Below, piece by piece: positions 1 to 7,874 of a DNA stretch of 64,000 bases (its first letter is position 1; every line of letters starts with the position of its first letter). A model generated the notes under the pieces. The model had not been told where the DNA came from. It saw nothing but the letters and a program-made list of their open reading frames with translations, and made no database searches. The position numbers were made by a program, and so were the translations under genes. This stretch comes from Streptacidiphilus sp041262165 (GTDB lineage Bacteria; Actinomycetota; Actinomycetes; Streptomycetales; Streptomycetaceae), in NCBI RefSeq assembly GCF_041262165.1, contig NZ_JBGCBY010000006.1, forward strand, positions 62,001-126,000, read 5' to 3'.

Positions 1-26
1 GTCGTCGCCCTGACACGCTGACGAGC

Positions 27-55
27 TTGGCACGTTGGCGAGATGGGGGCAGGAT
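27..55 (+). promoter_or_regulatory. candidate promoter of the methyltransferase gene (leaderless)
   Basis: TTGGCA at 27-32 and CAGGAT at 50-55 are separated by 17 bases, and the GTG codon at 63 lies 7 bases after the -10 box. No Shine-Dalgarno sequence precedes that GTG, so transcription may begin at or next to the start codon. Pattern-based inference only. Confidence 0.4.
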
Positions 56-62
56 CGACACC

Positions 63-959
63 GTGGCCGAGCTCATCACCATCGACGACCCGCAGGACCC
101 CCGACTTGGCGACTACGTCGCCCTCACCGACGTCGAGTTGCGCCGACGGCGCGAGCCCGAGGAGGGCCTCTTCATCGCCGAGGGCGAGAAGGTCATCCGC
201 CGCGCCCGCCAGGCCGGATACCGGATGCGCTCGATGCTGCTCTCGGCCAAGTGGATCGACGTCATGCGCGACGTCATCGACGAGGTCCCCGCACCGGTTT
301 ACGCGGTCGCGCCCGAACTCGCCGAGCAGGTCACCGGCTACCACGTGCACCGGGGCGCGCTCGCCTCCATGCAGCGCAAACCGCTGCCCGGCGTCGATGA
401 ACTGCTCCGCGGCGCCCGCCGGGTGGCCGAACTCGAAGGCATTGTCGACCACACCAACATCGGCGCGGTGGTGCCTTTGGGTCTGCAAGAACGTCCTGTG
501 CAGCGCGTCGCGGTCTTCGAGGACATCGTCGATCACGCCAATCTCGGGGCTGCTTTCCGCAGCGCGGCAGCCCTGGGCGTCGACGTGGTCCTGCTCACGC
601 CCCGTTGCGCGGACCCGCTGTACCGGCGGGCCTTGAAGGTCTCGATGGGAGCGGTGTTCCAAGTGCCGTGGACCCGTCTGGAGTCCTGGCCCCGGGATGT
701 CGATCTCCTCCGGTCTGCGGGTTTCACCGTCGCCGCACTGTGCCTGAGCGATCAGGCGATCACGCTCGATGAGCTCGCCTCGCGGGAGTGCGAGAAGCTC
801 GCCTTGGTCTTCGGCACCGAGGGCGAAGGCCTCACGCCCGAGGCCCTCGTCGCGGCGGATGAGCACGTTCGCATTCCCATGGACTCCGGGGTCGACTCCT
901 TGAACGTGGCAGCCGCCTCGGCTGTCGCCTTCTACGCAACGCGCCCGAAGCCGGCCTGA
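63..959 (+). CDS. SpoU/TrmH-family RNA 2'-O-methyltransferase with internal duplication
   Basis: SAM-dependent SPOUT-fold methyltransferase expected to 2'-O-methylate rRNA or tRNA ribose. The N-terminal part (about residues 15-100, with EEGLFIAEGEKVIRRA) is the substrate-binding region of this family. The C-terminal part carries the knotted catalytic domain: NLGAAFRSAAALG (motif 1), LVFGTEGEGL (motif 2) and DSLNVAAASAVAFY (motif 3). The GTG at 63 is chosen over the in-frame TTG at 27 because homologues begin with the AELITIDDP stretch. Odd feature: a motif-1-like stretch is present twice, RVAELEGIVDHTNIGA (codons from 420) and RVAVFEDIVDHANLGA (codons from 504), exactly 28 codons apart. Homologues I recall have one copy. 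The N-terminal and C-terminal parts resemble different paralogues, which suggests a recombination product. The frame is open throughout and all three motifs are present, so activity is possible. Confidence 0.85.
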   Translation: MAELITIDDPQDPRLGDYVALTDVELRRRREPEEGLFIAEGEKVIRRARQAGYRMRSMLLSAKWIDVMRDVIDEVPAPVYAVAPELAEQVTGYHVHRGALASMQRKPLPGVDELLRGARRVAELEGIVDHTNIGAVVPLGLQERPVQRVAVFEDIVDHANLGAAFRSAAALGVDVVLLTPRCADPLYRRALKVSMGAVFQVPWTRLESWPRDVDLLRSAGFTVAALCLSDQAITLDELASRECEKLALVFGTEGEGLTPEALVAADEHVRIPMDSGVDSLNVAAASAVAFYATRPKPA

Positions 960-1236
960 ACCCGGCCCACATGGCCGACTCGTCCGCCCGCTCTCAACAA
1001 CACCGCAGTTCAGGCTGCCTTTAGAAGCCGCAGGGAACGGCGCTGGGCCGATCCGGCGCCAACAAACCGCTCCGCAGGCGCTCTGCGCATCTGCACATCG
1101 CAACTCGCGCCCCCGGCCGGAGGCAACACGGGCCTGAGCGCACACGATCCGCCCGGCGAGCCCCTTCCGCGCGGCTCCGCTCAGGCCAGTCGCGGTTGAT
1201 CTATCGTTGCGGTACCGGGGAGGGGAGAGGAATGCG
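960..1236. other. intergenic region without a recognisable gene
   Basis: No coding pattern or RNA gene is visible in these 277 bases. A GGGGAGGGGAGAGG ribosome-binding stretch at about 1216-1229 serves the next gene. Confidence 0.5.
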
Positions 1237-1875
1237 ATGACAAGCGCTGATTTCACCCGGACCAGGCGGAACCTGCACGGCTTGGCCGAGCTGCTCATGG
1301 CCGGGCCCCAGTTCCGCCGCAGCGGGACGATCCGGCTCCGGGTGGTCCCGGGCGGGTTCGCCACCACGAAGGAACCGGACATCCGGGTGGATGACCTGCG
1401 CCTGCTGGTGGACGGACGCACGCTCCCGTTGGTCGGCAGCTACGCCGACCTGGCCCACGCCGCCGGGATTGCCCCCGGAGCCCCGGCGAACCTCTACCCC
1501 GAGGGCAGCGACGTCGCGATCGAGGACCCCGTCGAGATCGATCCGCAGTCCGCTCGGCGGATCACCGACGGCCTCGCGCTCGGCCTGCAGGCGCTGACCC
1601 GCTTCGCCCCGCACGAGACCGCCGTGCTCTGGCCCGAGCACTTCGACCTCGGCGTCACCTGGGACGAGGTCAACTTCGGCGTCTCCCCGGGCGACGCGTT
1701 CGCGGACGAGCCCTACGCCTATGTCGCACCGTGGACCCCGCCACAGCTGGGCGCGTTCTGGAACGCGCCCTTCGGCGCCGCGCGTCCCCTGGGCGAATTC
1801 TCCGACGCTGCCACGCTCGAAGCCTTCTACACGGAGGGTCGGCTGCTGGCCCATGAGGCCCGTTCGGGCAGATGA
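1237..1875 (+). CDS. conserved hypothetical protein (212 aa)
   Basis: No enzyme family recognised. The ATG at 1237 is preferred over the upstream in-frame start at 1207 because a purine-rich GGGGAGAGG lies just upstream. The protein is soluble, acidic and has no signal peptide or membrane segment. Conserved-looking stretches are GGFATTKEPDIRVDDLRL near residue 40, LYPEGSDVAIEDPVEID near the middle, and a Trp/Pro-rich YAYVAPWTPPQ segment near residue 160. I recall similar proteins of unknown function in other actinobacteria. It stands alone, separated by more than 200 bases on both sides, so context does not suggest a job. Confidence 0.7.
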   Translation: MTSADFTRTRRNLHGLAELLMAGPQFRRSGTIRLRVVPGGFATTKEPDIRVDDLRLLVDGRTLPLVGSYADLAHAAGIAPGAPANLYPEGSDVAIEDPVEIDPQSARRITDGLALGLQALTRFAPHETAVLWPEHFDLGVTWDEVNFGVSPGDAFADEPYAYVAPWTPPQLGAFWNAPFGAARPLGEFSDAATLEAFYTEGRLLAHEARSGR

Positions 1876-2010
1876 CGTGCGCCGGAGCGTGGCCTCGAAA
1901 CGCCGGATGGCGGTGGTGGGTGGCCGGCAGCCCATGCAACTCGGGGCAGGTTGCGGGCCTCCGTAGATCCCCGTACAGCTCGAACTCGTACCGCTGTCGA
2001 GGTTGTTATG

Positions 2011-2025
2011 CGGAACAGCGTTCCG
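2011..2025. promoter_or_regulatory. perfect palindromic operator, copy 1
   Basis: CGGAAC-AGC-GTTCCG, a perfect 6+6 inverted repeat with a 3-base spacer, lying 77 bases upstream of the aldo/keto reductase ATG. It is identical in both arms to the copy at 2035-2049. TetR-type repressors commonly bind sites of this shape, but the family is an inference. Confidence 0.7.
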
Positions 2026-2034
2026 TATTGTTAA

Positions 2035-2049
2035 CGGAACAAGGTTCCG
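2035..2049. promoter_or_regulatory. perfect palindromic operator, copy 2
   Basis: CGGAAC-AAG-GTTCCG, with the same arms as the site at 2011-2025. The two centres are 24 bases apart, a little over two helical turns, so two dimers would lie on nearly the same face of the DNA. The A/T-rich TATTGTTAA between them may contain the promoter. Confidence 0.7.
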
Positions 2050-2101
2050 CTTGCTCGTGATGCCACGGCAGGAGCCGGCAGCCAAAGAAGGAGACACGGT
2101 C

Positions 2102-3121
2102 ATGCAGTACCGCACCTTGGGCCGCACCGGTATGCAGGTCAGCTCCCTCGCGCTCGGCGCGATGAACTTCGGCAAGATCGGACGCACCACCCAGGACGAG
2201 GCCACCGCCATCGTCGACGCGGCCCTCGAGGCCGGGATCAACGTCATCGACACCGCGGACAGGTACAGCGACGGCGAGTCCGAACAAATGGTCGGCAAGG
2301 CCATCGCCGGCCGCCGCGACGACATCGTGCTGGCCACGAAGGCGAGCATGCCGATGGGCGACGAGCGCAACCATCAGGGCAGTTCACGCCGCTGGCTGTT
2401 CACGGCGCTGGACGACAGCCTGCGCCGCCTCGGCGTCGACCACGTCGACCTCTATCAGATCCACCGATGGGACCCGAGCACCAGCGACGAGGAGACGCTG
2501 TCAGCTCTGACCGACCTGCAGCGCGCGGGAAAGATCCGTTCCTTCGGCTCCTCGACCTTCCCCGCCTACCGCATCGTGCAAGCCCAATGGGCCGCCCGAG
2601 ACAACCACCTGAGCCGCTACGCCACCGAGCAGCCCAGCTATTCGATCCTGCAGCGCGGGATCGAGACCCACGTTCTGCCCGTGACCGAGCAGTACGGGCT
2701 CGGTGTGCTGGCATGGAGTCCATTGGCCTCGGGGTGGCTGTCGGGCGCGGTCCGCGAGGGTCGGGAGATCACCACGAGCCGCTCGAACTTCATGCCGGAA
2801 CGCTTCGACACCTCCATCCCATTCAACCGCGCCAGACTCGACGCGGTGGAGCAGTTGGTCAAGGTCGCCGACGAGGCCGGCCTGACGCTGATCCAGCTGG
2901 CACTCGGCTTCGTGATCGCGCACCCGGCCGTGACCAGCGCGATCATCGGTCCCCGCACCCTGGACCACCTCCACTCGCAGCTCGCCGCCGCGGACACGGT
3001 CCTCTCCGCGGACATCCTCGACGCGATCGACGCGATCGTCGCCCCCGGCACCGATCTCGCGGCACACGAGAAGTTCGACACCCCGCCCGCCTTGCTCGAC
3101 CCGTCGCTGCGGCGCCGCTGA
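2102..3121 (+). CDS. aldo/keto reductase
   Basis: NADPH-dependent oxidoreductase of the AKR (beta/alpha)8-barrel family, 339 aa. The N-terminus MQYRTLGRTGMQVSSLALGAMNFG is typical. The catalytic set is visible as D (VIDTADRYS, Asp and Tyr), K (LATKASM) and H (LYQIHRWDP), with AIIGPRTLDHL near the C-terminus for cofactor phosphate binding. The ATG at 2102 follows GAAGGAGAC at an ideal distance. An in-frame upstream start at 2003 would run through the two palindromic operators and is rejected. The gene is probably induced when a repressor leaves those operators. No regulator gene lies next to it, so the repressor is encoded elsewhere. The substrate cannot be read from the sequence. It converges on the kinase gene downstream. 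Confidence 0.9.
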   Translation: MQYRTLGRTGMQVSSLALGAMNFGKIGRTTQDEATAIVDAALEAGINVIDTADRYSDGESEQMVGKAIAGRRDDIVLATKASMPMGDERNHQGSSRRWLFTALDDSLRRLGVDHVDLYQIHRWDPSTSDEETLSALTDLQRAGKIRSFGSSTFPAYRIVQAQWAARDNHLSRYATEQPSYSILQRGIETHVLPVTEQYGLGVLAWSPLASGWLSGAVREGREITTSRSNFMPERFDTSIPFNRARLDAVEQLVKVADEAGLTLIQLALGFVIAHPAVTSAIIGPRTLDHLHSQLAAADTVLSADILDAIDAIVAPGTDLAAHEKFDTPPALLDPSLRRR

Positions 3122-3149
3122 TCGCAAAGCACTTTCCGCTCGGGCCTCG

Positions 3150-3178
3150 CCTAGGAGGGTGCTGAAGATCCAGGCCGG
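3150..3178. repeat. solo end of the MITE-like repeat family
   Basis: These 29 bases match the terminal inverted repeat of the element at 8692-8915 with two differences, starting with CCTAGGAGGGTGCTGA. Similarity continues for about eight bases and then stops. No second end is present nearby, so this is a remnant or solo end. It lies between the convergent reductase and kinase genes. Confidence 0.65.
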
Positions 3179-3232
3179 GCTCGCGACGCGAGGCACCATG
3201 TGCCGGTCGCTCCAGGAGCGTTCAGCGCCCGA

Positions 3233-5245
3233 TCACCCCTGCTGGCCCGCGACCGTTCCGGTTCCGGGCCAGCTCTCGTCCATGGTGCCGTTGTCGCGCG
3301 GGGTGTAGCGGGTGGTGCTGGCGGGGCGGCTGCCGGACGCGGCGGTGTGCTCCTCCCGGAGCACCGCGCCGTCGGCGATCTGCCAGGTCCCGGTCGCTTG
3401 CGGGTCGCCGGTGGAGGCGTGCGAGGCCAGCAGAACCGGTTCTGCACCCGGGCCGGGCGGCATCGCGTAGAGCTCGACGAGATCCTCGGGGACGTTGCCG
3501 TCCCTTCGGGTCAGCACCACGACCGTCGCCGGCGCGCCCCGGTAACGGGCGGGCAGCACGCTGGTCAGCGACACCGGCGAGGGACTCTCGGAGCCCGAGC
3601 GCCCGCCGTGCAGGACGACGGTGGAGCCGTCGCTGGGATCGGGGTAGCGCCGGTCCGCCCAGTCCACAGCGGGCCCGGCGGGTACGGCGTCGGTGGGGGC
3701 CAGGCTGGTCAGCCCCTGTGCCGCCGCTGCGGGCGCGACCGCCGGTACCGTCGGCACGGACGCTGACGCCGCAACGGACGCCGAGGGCTTCGCGACGGGT
3801 GCGACGGCTCCGTTGGTCGACCCGAGACCCCGGCTGTGCCGGTTCTCGCAGCCCTGTGCGGCGGCGATGGCCAGCGCGACGCCGACGGTCACGGTGACGA
3901 ACACGATCAGCCGCTGCCGCATCAGCCGTCGCGAGGGCGAGACGCCCGGCCGTCCGGGCGGCGGGGTGCGCTGGCCGCCCGTGCGCTGGTTGGGCGGCCG
4001 CTGCTGCGTACCGGAGGGCGGGGGAGTGCGGCGTCCAGCGGGGGCCGGCACGGGAAGGGCGGCGGTGGGTCGTGGCTCGTGGGGCCGCTGCTCGCGCTGG
4101 GCGGACCCGTGTGCGGACGGGTGCGCGGACGCCTGCTGCGACCCGAGTTGCTGCCCGTGCGACGGCCCCTGCTGGGCATCCTGCTGCGTCGGCCGCCGGG
4201 GTCCGCTTCGGGGCCCGCCTGCGGATCCGCTCTGCGACCCGCCGTGGGAGGACCCGCCGTGGGAGCCATGCTGCGGCTCGCGCAGGGTCGGCGGCATCCC
4301 ACGGCGCACCGCCGGCCGGGCGTCCGGGCGTGCCGATGCTGCCGGGTGCGCCTGCGGTCGTCGGCCCGCCTCCGCGCCCTGGCTGTGCCGTTCCTGAGGA
4401 GACGGCAGTTGGCTGCGCCCGATCGCCGCACCCCGAGCCGTGAGCTCCCGCAGTTGGTCGTGCAGCTGGGAGGTCGTCGGCCGGTCAGCGGGCTCCTTCG
4501 CCAGGCAGGCGCGGACGACCTGCAGCAGCGCCGCCGGAACGTGGGTGAGGTCGGGCTCCTCGTGCACCACCCGGTAGAGCATCACCTCGGAGCTGCCCGA
4601 GCCGAAGGGCGAGTCCCCGGTGGCCGCGTAGGCAAGGGTCGTGCCCAGCGCGAACACGTCGGTCGCGCTGGTCACCGCGACGCCCCTGACCTGCTCGGGT
4701 GCCAGGAACCCCGGTGAACCGACGGCGGTGCCGACGTGGGTCAACGTGCTGGCGCCGGTCGACCAGGCGATGCCGAAGTCGATGATGCGCGGGCCCTTGG
4801 GGGAGAGCAGGATGTTGGACGGCTTGAGGTCGCGGTGGACCACGCCGGCGTCGTGCACATGCACCAGGCCGTCGGCGAGTGCCGCGCCGATCGCGGTCAC
4901 CTCGGGCCATTGCAGCGGTCCCTCGTCGCCGACCCGCTTGTACAGCGACGGTCCCGGTACGTAGGCCGTCGCCAGCCAGGGGCGCTCCACGTCGATGTCG
5001 GAGGCCACCAGCCGGGCGATGCAGCCGCCTCTGATCCGTGCCGCCGCCGCGACCTCGCGGGCGAACCGGGTGCGGAACTCCTGGTCCTCGGCCAGTTCTG
5101 CGCGGATCAGCTTCAGGGCGACCTTCTGGCCTCGGCGGTCGGAGCCCAGGTAGACCACGCCCATACCGCCGGTTCCGAGCCGCCGGTGCAGGCGATAGGG
5201 GCCGACGACTCGCGGGTCCTCCCGCCGGAGCCGCATCATCGCCAC
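3233..5245 (-). CDS. transmembrane Ser/Thr protein kinase (PknB-like)
   Basis: Hanks-type kinase of 670 aa. The cytoplasmic kinase domain is at residues 17-270: glycine loop GTGGMG at 24-29, VALK with Lys45, HRDLKPSN with catalytic Asp139, DFG at 156-158 and APE at 182-184, so it should be active. A low-complexity linker rich in His, Ser, Gln and Pro follows (about 275-440), then one membrane helix (about 446-463) and an extracellular part of about 205 residues without PASTA repeats. The GTG at 5245 is taken as start; ATG codons three and four codons downstream are alternatives and do not change the domain. Kinases of this layout sense envelope state and phosphorylate cell-division or stress proteins in actinobacteria. 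The extracellular ligand is unknown. Confidence 0.9.
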   Translation of the reverse strand: MAMMRLRREDPRVVGPYRLHRRLGTGGMGVVYLGSDRRGQKVALKLIRAELAEDQEFRTRFAREVAAAARIRGGCIARLVASDIDVERPWLATAYVPGPSLYKRVGDEGPLQWPEVTAIGAALADGLVHVHDAGVVHRDLKPSNILLSPKGPRIIDFGIAWSTGASTLTHVGTAVGSPGFLAPEQVRGVAVTSATDVFALGTTLAYAATGDSPFGSGSSEVMLYRVVHEEPDLTHVPAALLQVVRACLAKEPADRPTTSQLHDQLRELTARGAAIGRSQLPSPQERHSQGAEAGRRPQAHPAASARPDARPAVRRGMPPTLREPQHGSHGGSSHGGSQSGSAGGPRSGPRRPTQQDAQQGPSHGQQLGSQQASAHPSAHGSAQREQRPHEPRPTAALPVPAPAGRRTPPPSGTQQRPPNQRTGGQRTPPPGRPGVSPSRRLMRQRLIVFVTVTVGVALAIAAAQGCENRHSRGLGSTNGAVAPVAKPSASVAASASVPTVPAVAPAAAAQGLTSLAPTDAVPAGPAVDWADRRYPDPSDGSTVVLHGGRSGSESPSPVSLTSVLPARYRGAPATVVVLTRRDGNVPEDLVELYAMPPGPGAEPVLLASHASTGDPQATGTWQIADGAVLREEHTAASGSRPASTTRYTPRDNGTMDESWPGTGTVAGQQG

Positions 5246-5675
5246 ATTTCCGTCCCGCCGTCAGGTCCCCGTGCCGGGGCGTGTTCTGCTGGTGTGTCTG
5301 CTACCAGCCGACAGCTTACGGACTGGTTCGGGCGGTGTGCTGATACGCAACGCCTGGGCGGCCATGGGATTGTCTGACTTCCCTGGGTTGCCGTGCCTGA
5401 CCTGGCATTCCGGTGTCCTCTCGGGGGCGCACTCAGGGGTGACCCTGAGGCGGGCGCCCCCTGGTCTCCGCCTCCGGTAGTACATCGCAGGTACTGCAGT
5501 CCTCCTACGGGATGCCGAGCAGACGGTCCCGGGGCATGACGCCAGGCCAGGGGGCGCGACCGTAGGTTGGTACCAGCGGTGGGCGGGCAGCTCGTCCCCC
5601 GAGGTACTCCGCCCGCCGCGACCAGCTGTGATCGAAGACGACGATGACGATGACGATGAGAGTGGGACCAGGGCC
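5246..5675. other. 430-base intergenic region between divergent genes
   Basis: Holds the promoters of the kinase gene (minus strand) and of the small membrane protein (plus strand). A short inverted repeat, AGTAC-7-GTACT, lies at about 5478-5494. The end carries a GAC/GAT microsatellite (about 5637-5659) that could be read as seven consecutive Asp codons from a GTG at 5628. No further gene is supported. Confidence 0.4.
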
Positions 5676-5861
5676 ATGTCTGCGTACACGGGAGGACCAG
5701 CGCGTCGCCGTCGGCAGTCCGACCGCACCGAGGGCACCAGGAACCCCCTGGTGGCACTGGCCATCGCGCTGCCGGTAGCGGCACTGCTGGCCTTCGCCTT
5801 CGGCGGCTGGTCGCAGTTCGCGGTCCAGGCCACCTCAGTGGTGCATCTCATCGGACGCTGA
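5676..5861 (+). CDS. small single-pass membrane protein (61 aa)
   Basis: MSAYTGG start, an Arg-rich cytoplasmic head (RRRRQSDR), then a hydrophobic helix of about 20 residues (LVALAIALPVAALLAFAFGG) and a short tail. The ATG at 5676 is chosen. An in-frame GTG at 5628 would add a run of seven Asp encoded by a GAC/GAT microsatellite, and I consider that untranslated. The ribosome-binding site is weak (GTGGGACC). Function unknown. Confidence 0.5.
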   Translation: MSAYTGGPARRRRQSDRTEGTRNPLVALAIALPVAALLAFAFGGWSQFAVQATSVVHLIGR

Positions 5862-5974
5862 CACGGCGTCACCATGACTGCGGCGTCGCGTCCGGACTGT
5901 CGGTGAGGGCAGCCCGGGCGCGATGATCGCGCTCCCTCCGAGGGCGGCGAACCACAGGTCGACGACCCGTACGA

Positions 5975-6006
5975 CGAAGGCCCCGTCCGACCGGACGGGG
6001 CCTTCG
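5975..6006 (-). terminator. terminator of the tRNA operon
   Basis: A perfect 14-bp stem (CGAAGGCCCCGTCC with its complement) around a 4-base loop, 9 bases beyond the last tRNA-Val of the minus-strand operon. No T-run, as is usual in streptomycetes. Confidence 0.75.
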
Positions 6007-6014
6007 CTCTGCTC

Positions 6015-6089
6015 TGGTGCGCGATACTGGGATTGAACCAGTGACCTCTTCCGTGTCAGGGAAGCGCTCTCCCGCTGAGCTAATCGCGC
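6015..6089 (-). tRNA. tRNA-Val (GAC)
   Basis: On the minus strand: GCGCGAT acceptor paired with ATCGCGC, D-stem GCTC/GAGC, anticodon loop CTGACAC (GAC) on a CTTCC/GGAAG stem, and T-loop TTCAATC. Body at 6018-6089, with CCA encoded at 6015-6017. Third of three near-identical copies and last gene of the operon. Confidence 0.95.
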
Positions 6090-6152
6090 GGGGCGTACAG
6101 CTGGACCGTACTGCTTGAACGTACTTCTGGGCCAAGCCCCTGAGGGGGCTCG

Positions 6153-6224
6153 TGCGCGATACTGGGATTGAACCAGTGACCTCTTCCGTGTCAGGGAAGC
6201 GCTCTCCCGCTGAGCTAATCGCGC
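6153..6224 (-). tRNA. tRNA-Val (GAC)
   Basis: Same 72-base sequence and fold as its neighbours, anticodon GAC. The CCA end is not encoded here (CG follows the discriminator A), unlike in the two flanking copies. Confidence 0.95.
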
Positions 6225-6267
6225 GGGACATTCCGGGTTGTACGGTACTGCAGACCCCCGAGGGGGC

Positions 6268-6342
6268 TGGTGCGCGATACTGGGATTGAACCAGTGACCT
6301 CTTCCGTGTCAGGGAAGCGCTCTCCCGCTGAGCTAATCGCGC
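6268..6342 (-). tRNA. tRNA-Val (GAC)
   Basis: Same 72-base body (6271-6342) with anticodon GAC and CCA encoded at 6268-6270. First of the three tandem copies in transcription order. Confidence 0.95.
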
Positions 6343-6380
6343 ATGAGACCCCGAGTGGTGAACCACTCAAAACCTCTGTG

Positions 6381-6451
6381 AGGTGGAGACGGGATTTGAA
6401 CCCGTGTACACGGCTTTGCAGGCCGTTGCCTCGCCTCTCGGCCACTCCACC
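6381..6451 (-). tRNA. tRNA-Cys (GCA)
   Basis: GGTGGAG/CTCCACC acceptor stem, anticodon loop CTGCAAA (GCA) on an ACGGC/GCCGT stem, T-loop TTCAAAT. 71 bases, CCA not encoded. Second gene of the operon. Confidence 0.95.
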
Positions 6452-6480
6452 GAGCAAGGGTCCACTGCAACCCTCAACCG

Positions 6481-6553
6481 AGCGGACGACGGGATTCGAA
6501 CCCGCGACCCTCACCTTGGCAAGGTGATGCTCTACCAACTGAGCCACGTCCGC
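6481..6553 (-). tRNA. tRNA-Gly (GCC)
   Basis: GCGGACG/CGTCCGC acceptor stem, anticodon loop TTGCCAA (GCC) on a TCACC/GGTGA stem, T-loop TTCGAAT. 73 bases, CCA not encoded. First gene of the Gly-Cys-Val-Val-Val operon. Confidence 0.95.
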
Positions 6554-6613
6554 ATGATCTCCATCGTGCTTCCCGCTTGTCTCCGTGCGGTCCGCGTCGT
6601 GGCGACGTGTTGA

Positions 6614-6641
6614 ACTTTAGCGGATTCCGGCCCCAGCTCAA
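6614..6641 (-). promoter_or_regulatory. promoter of the Gly-Cys-Val tRNA operon
   Basis: On the minus strand TTGAGC (-35) and TAAAGT (-10) are 16 bases apart, 61 bases upstream of tRNA-Gly. This is a good vegetative-type (HrdB-like) promoter in an otherwise G+C-rich stretch. Confidence 0.6.
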
Positions 6642-6792
6642 ATTCCGTATCCGCAGCGCGCGCCATGACGCTCCCAGCCGTGACCTGCGACATGCCTCAG
6701 TGAAGGCGCTTCCACCACCGACGACCTAGACTTCCGCTCCGCGGAGACCCCGCATTCCCTGCGCACCTCCTGCACAGAATCAAGAGCGAATC

Positions 6793-7851
6793 GTGACCCA
6801 CCACCTCCCCACGCTCGCCCCGATGGCCCGGTTCGACGGTCGGATAGCCACCGGCCTGCTCGACGTCACCGACGACCCGGCGGCACTTGACGGTGCCGGT
6901 TTCTGGGCCGTCGTCGCCGACTTCGAGGGTCGGATCACCTGCGCGCGGTTCGCGGACGTCCGCCCGGCCCCGGCCCAGCCGGTCCGCGTCGGCGACTGGC
7001 GCGGCCCGGCCCGCTCCGCCTGGACCAGCTCGCTCGACCACGCCGCCTACACCGCGGGCGTACGCCGCATCCGCGAGCACATCGCCGCCGGCGAGGTGTA
7101 CCAGGCCAACCTGTGCCGGGTGCTCTCCGCGCCGCTCCCGGACCCCGCCGGCGGCTCGGACGTCGACGCCCTCACCGCGCGTCTCGCCCTCGGCAACCCG
7201 GCCCCCTACGCCGGAACCGTGCGCCTGCCCGCCCATGGTGTCGAGGTCGCCACCGCCTCGCCCGAACTCTTCCTGCACCGTGCCGGCGACAGCGTCAGCT
7301 CCGGTCCGATCAAGGGCACCGGCCGCACCGAGGCCGACCTGCTGGAGAAGGACCACGCGGAGAACGTGATGATCGTGGACCTGGTGCGCAATGACCTCGG
7401 CCGCGTCTGCGCGACCGGCAGCGTGACTGTGCCGGACCTCTGCGCCGTCGAGAAGCACCCCGGTCTGGTCCACCTCGTCTCCACCGTCGCGGGCAGGCTG
7501 CGCCCCGGCGCGGGCTGGTCCGACCTGCTCGCCGCCACCTTCCCGCCCGGCTCGGTCACCGGAGCGCCCAAGTCCAGCGCGCTGCGGATCATCGACGCCC
7601 TGGAGACCGCACCGCGCGGCCCCTACTGCGGGGCCGTCGGCTGGGTCGACGCCGACCGCCGCGAGGCGGGGCTCGCGGTGGGCATCCGCACCTTCTGGCT
7701 CGACCGCGACGACGCTGCCGGGCCCCAGGTCCGCTTCGGCACGGGGGCCGGGATCACCTGGGGCTCCGATCCCGAACGGGAATGGGACGAAACCGAACTC
7801 AAGGCCGCCCGCCTCCTCGCGGTAGCGTCTGAGCCACCACCCGAGCAGTAG
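6793..7851 (+). CDS. pabB: aminodeoxychorismate synthase component I
   Basis: Joins an amino group to chorismate, giving 4-amino-4-deoxychorismate for folate synthesis. 352 aa. The chorismate-binding domain spans about residues 85-345 and contains PIKGT at 172-176, whose Lys174 marks PabB rather than anthranilate synthase (PIAGT), and the FPPGSVTGAPK signature at 250-260. No glutamine amidotransferase domain is fused, so a separate PabA is expected elsewhere. GTG start. pabC starts 23 bases downstream, and together the two convert chorismate to 4-aminobenzoate. The chorismate pathway genes lie at 57-62 kb of this window. Confidence 0.9.
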   Translation: MTHHLPTLAPMARFDGRIATGLLDVTDDPAALDGAGFWAVVADFEGRITCARFADVRPAPAQPVRVGDWRGPARSAWTSSLDHAAYTAGVRRIREHIAAGEVYQANLCRVLSAPLPDPAGGSDVDALTARLALGNPAPYAGTVRLPAHGVEVATASPELFLHRAGDSVSSGPIKGTGRTEADLLEKDHAENVMIVDLVRNDLGRVCATGSVTVPDLCAVEKHPGLVHLVSTVAGRLRPGAGWSDLLAATFPPGSVTGAPKSSALRIIDALETAPRGPYCGAVGWVDADRREAGLAVGIRTFWLDRDDAAGPQVRFGTGAGITWGSDPEREWDETELKAARLLAVASEPPPEQ

Positions 7852-7874
7852 CGACAACGAACGGGAGCACCATC

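Noticed and set aside
2003..2101. 33-codon N-terminal extension of the aldo/keto reductase
   Set aside because: It would be encoded by the two palindromic operators and lacks a ribosome-binding site; the ATG at 2102 has a good one and fits the family start.
5869..6547. open frames across the tRNA operon
   Set aside because: They are translations of tRNA genes, with the repeated peptide AISSAGERFPDTEEV coming from the three tRNA-Val copies.
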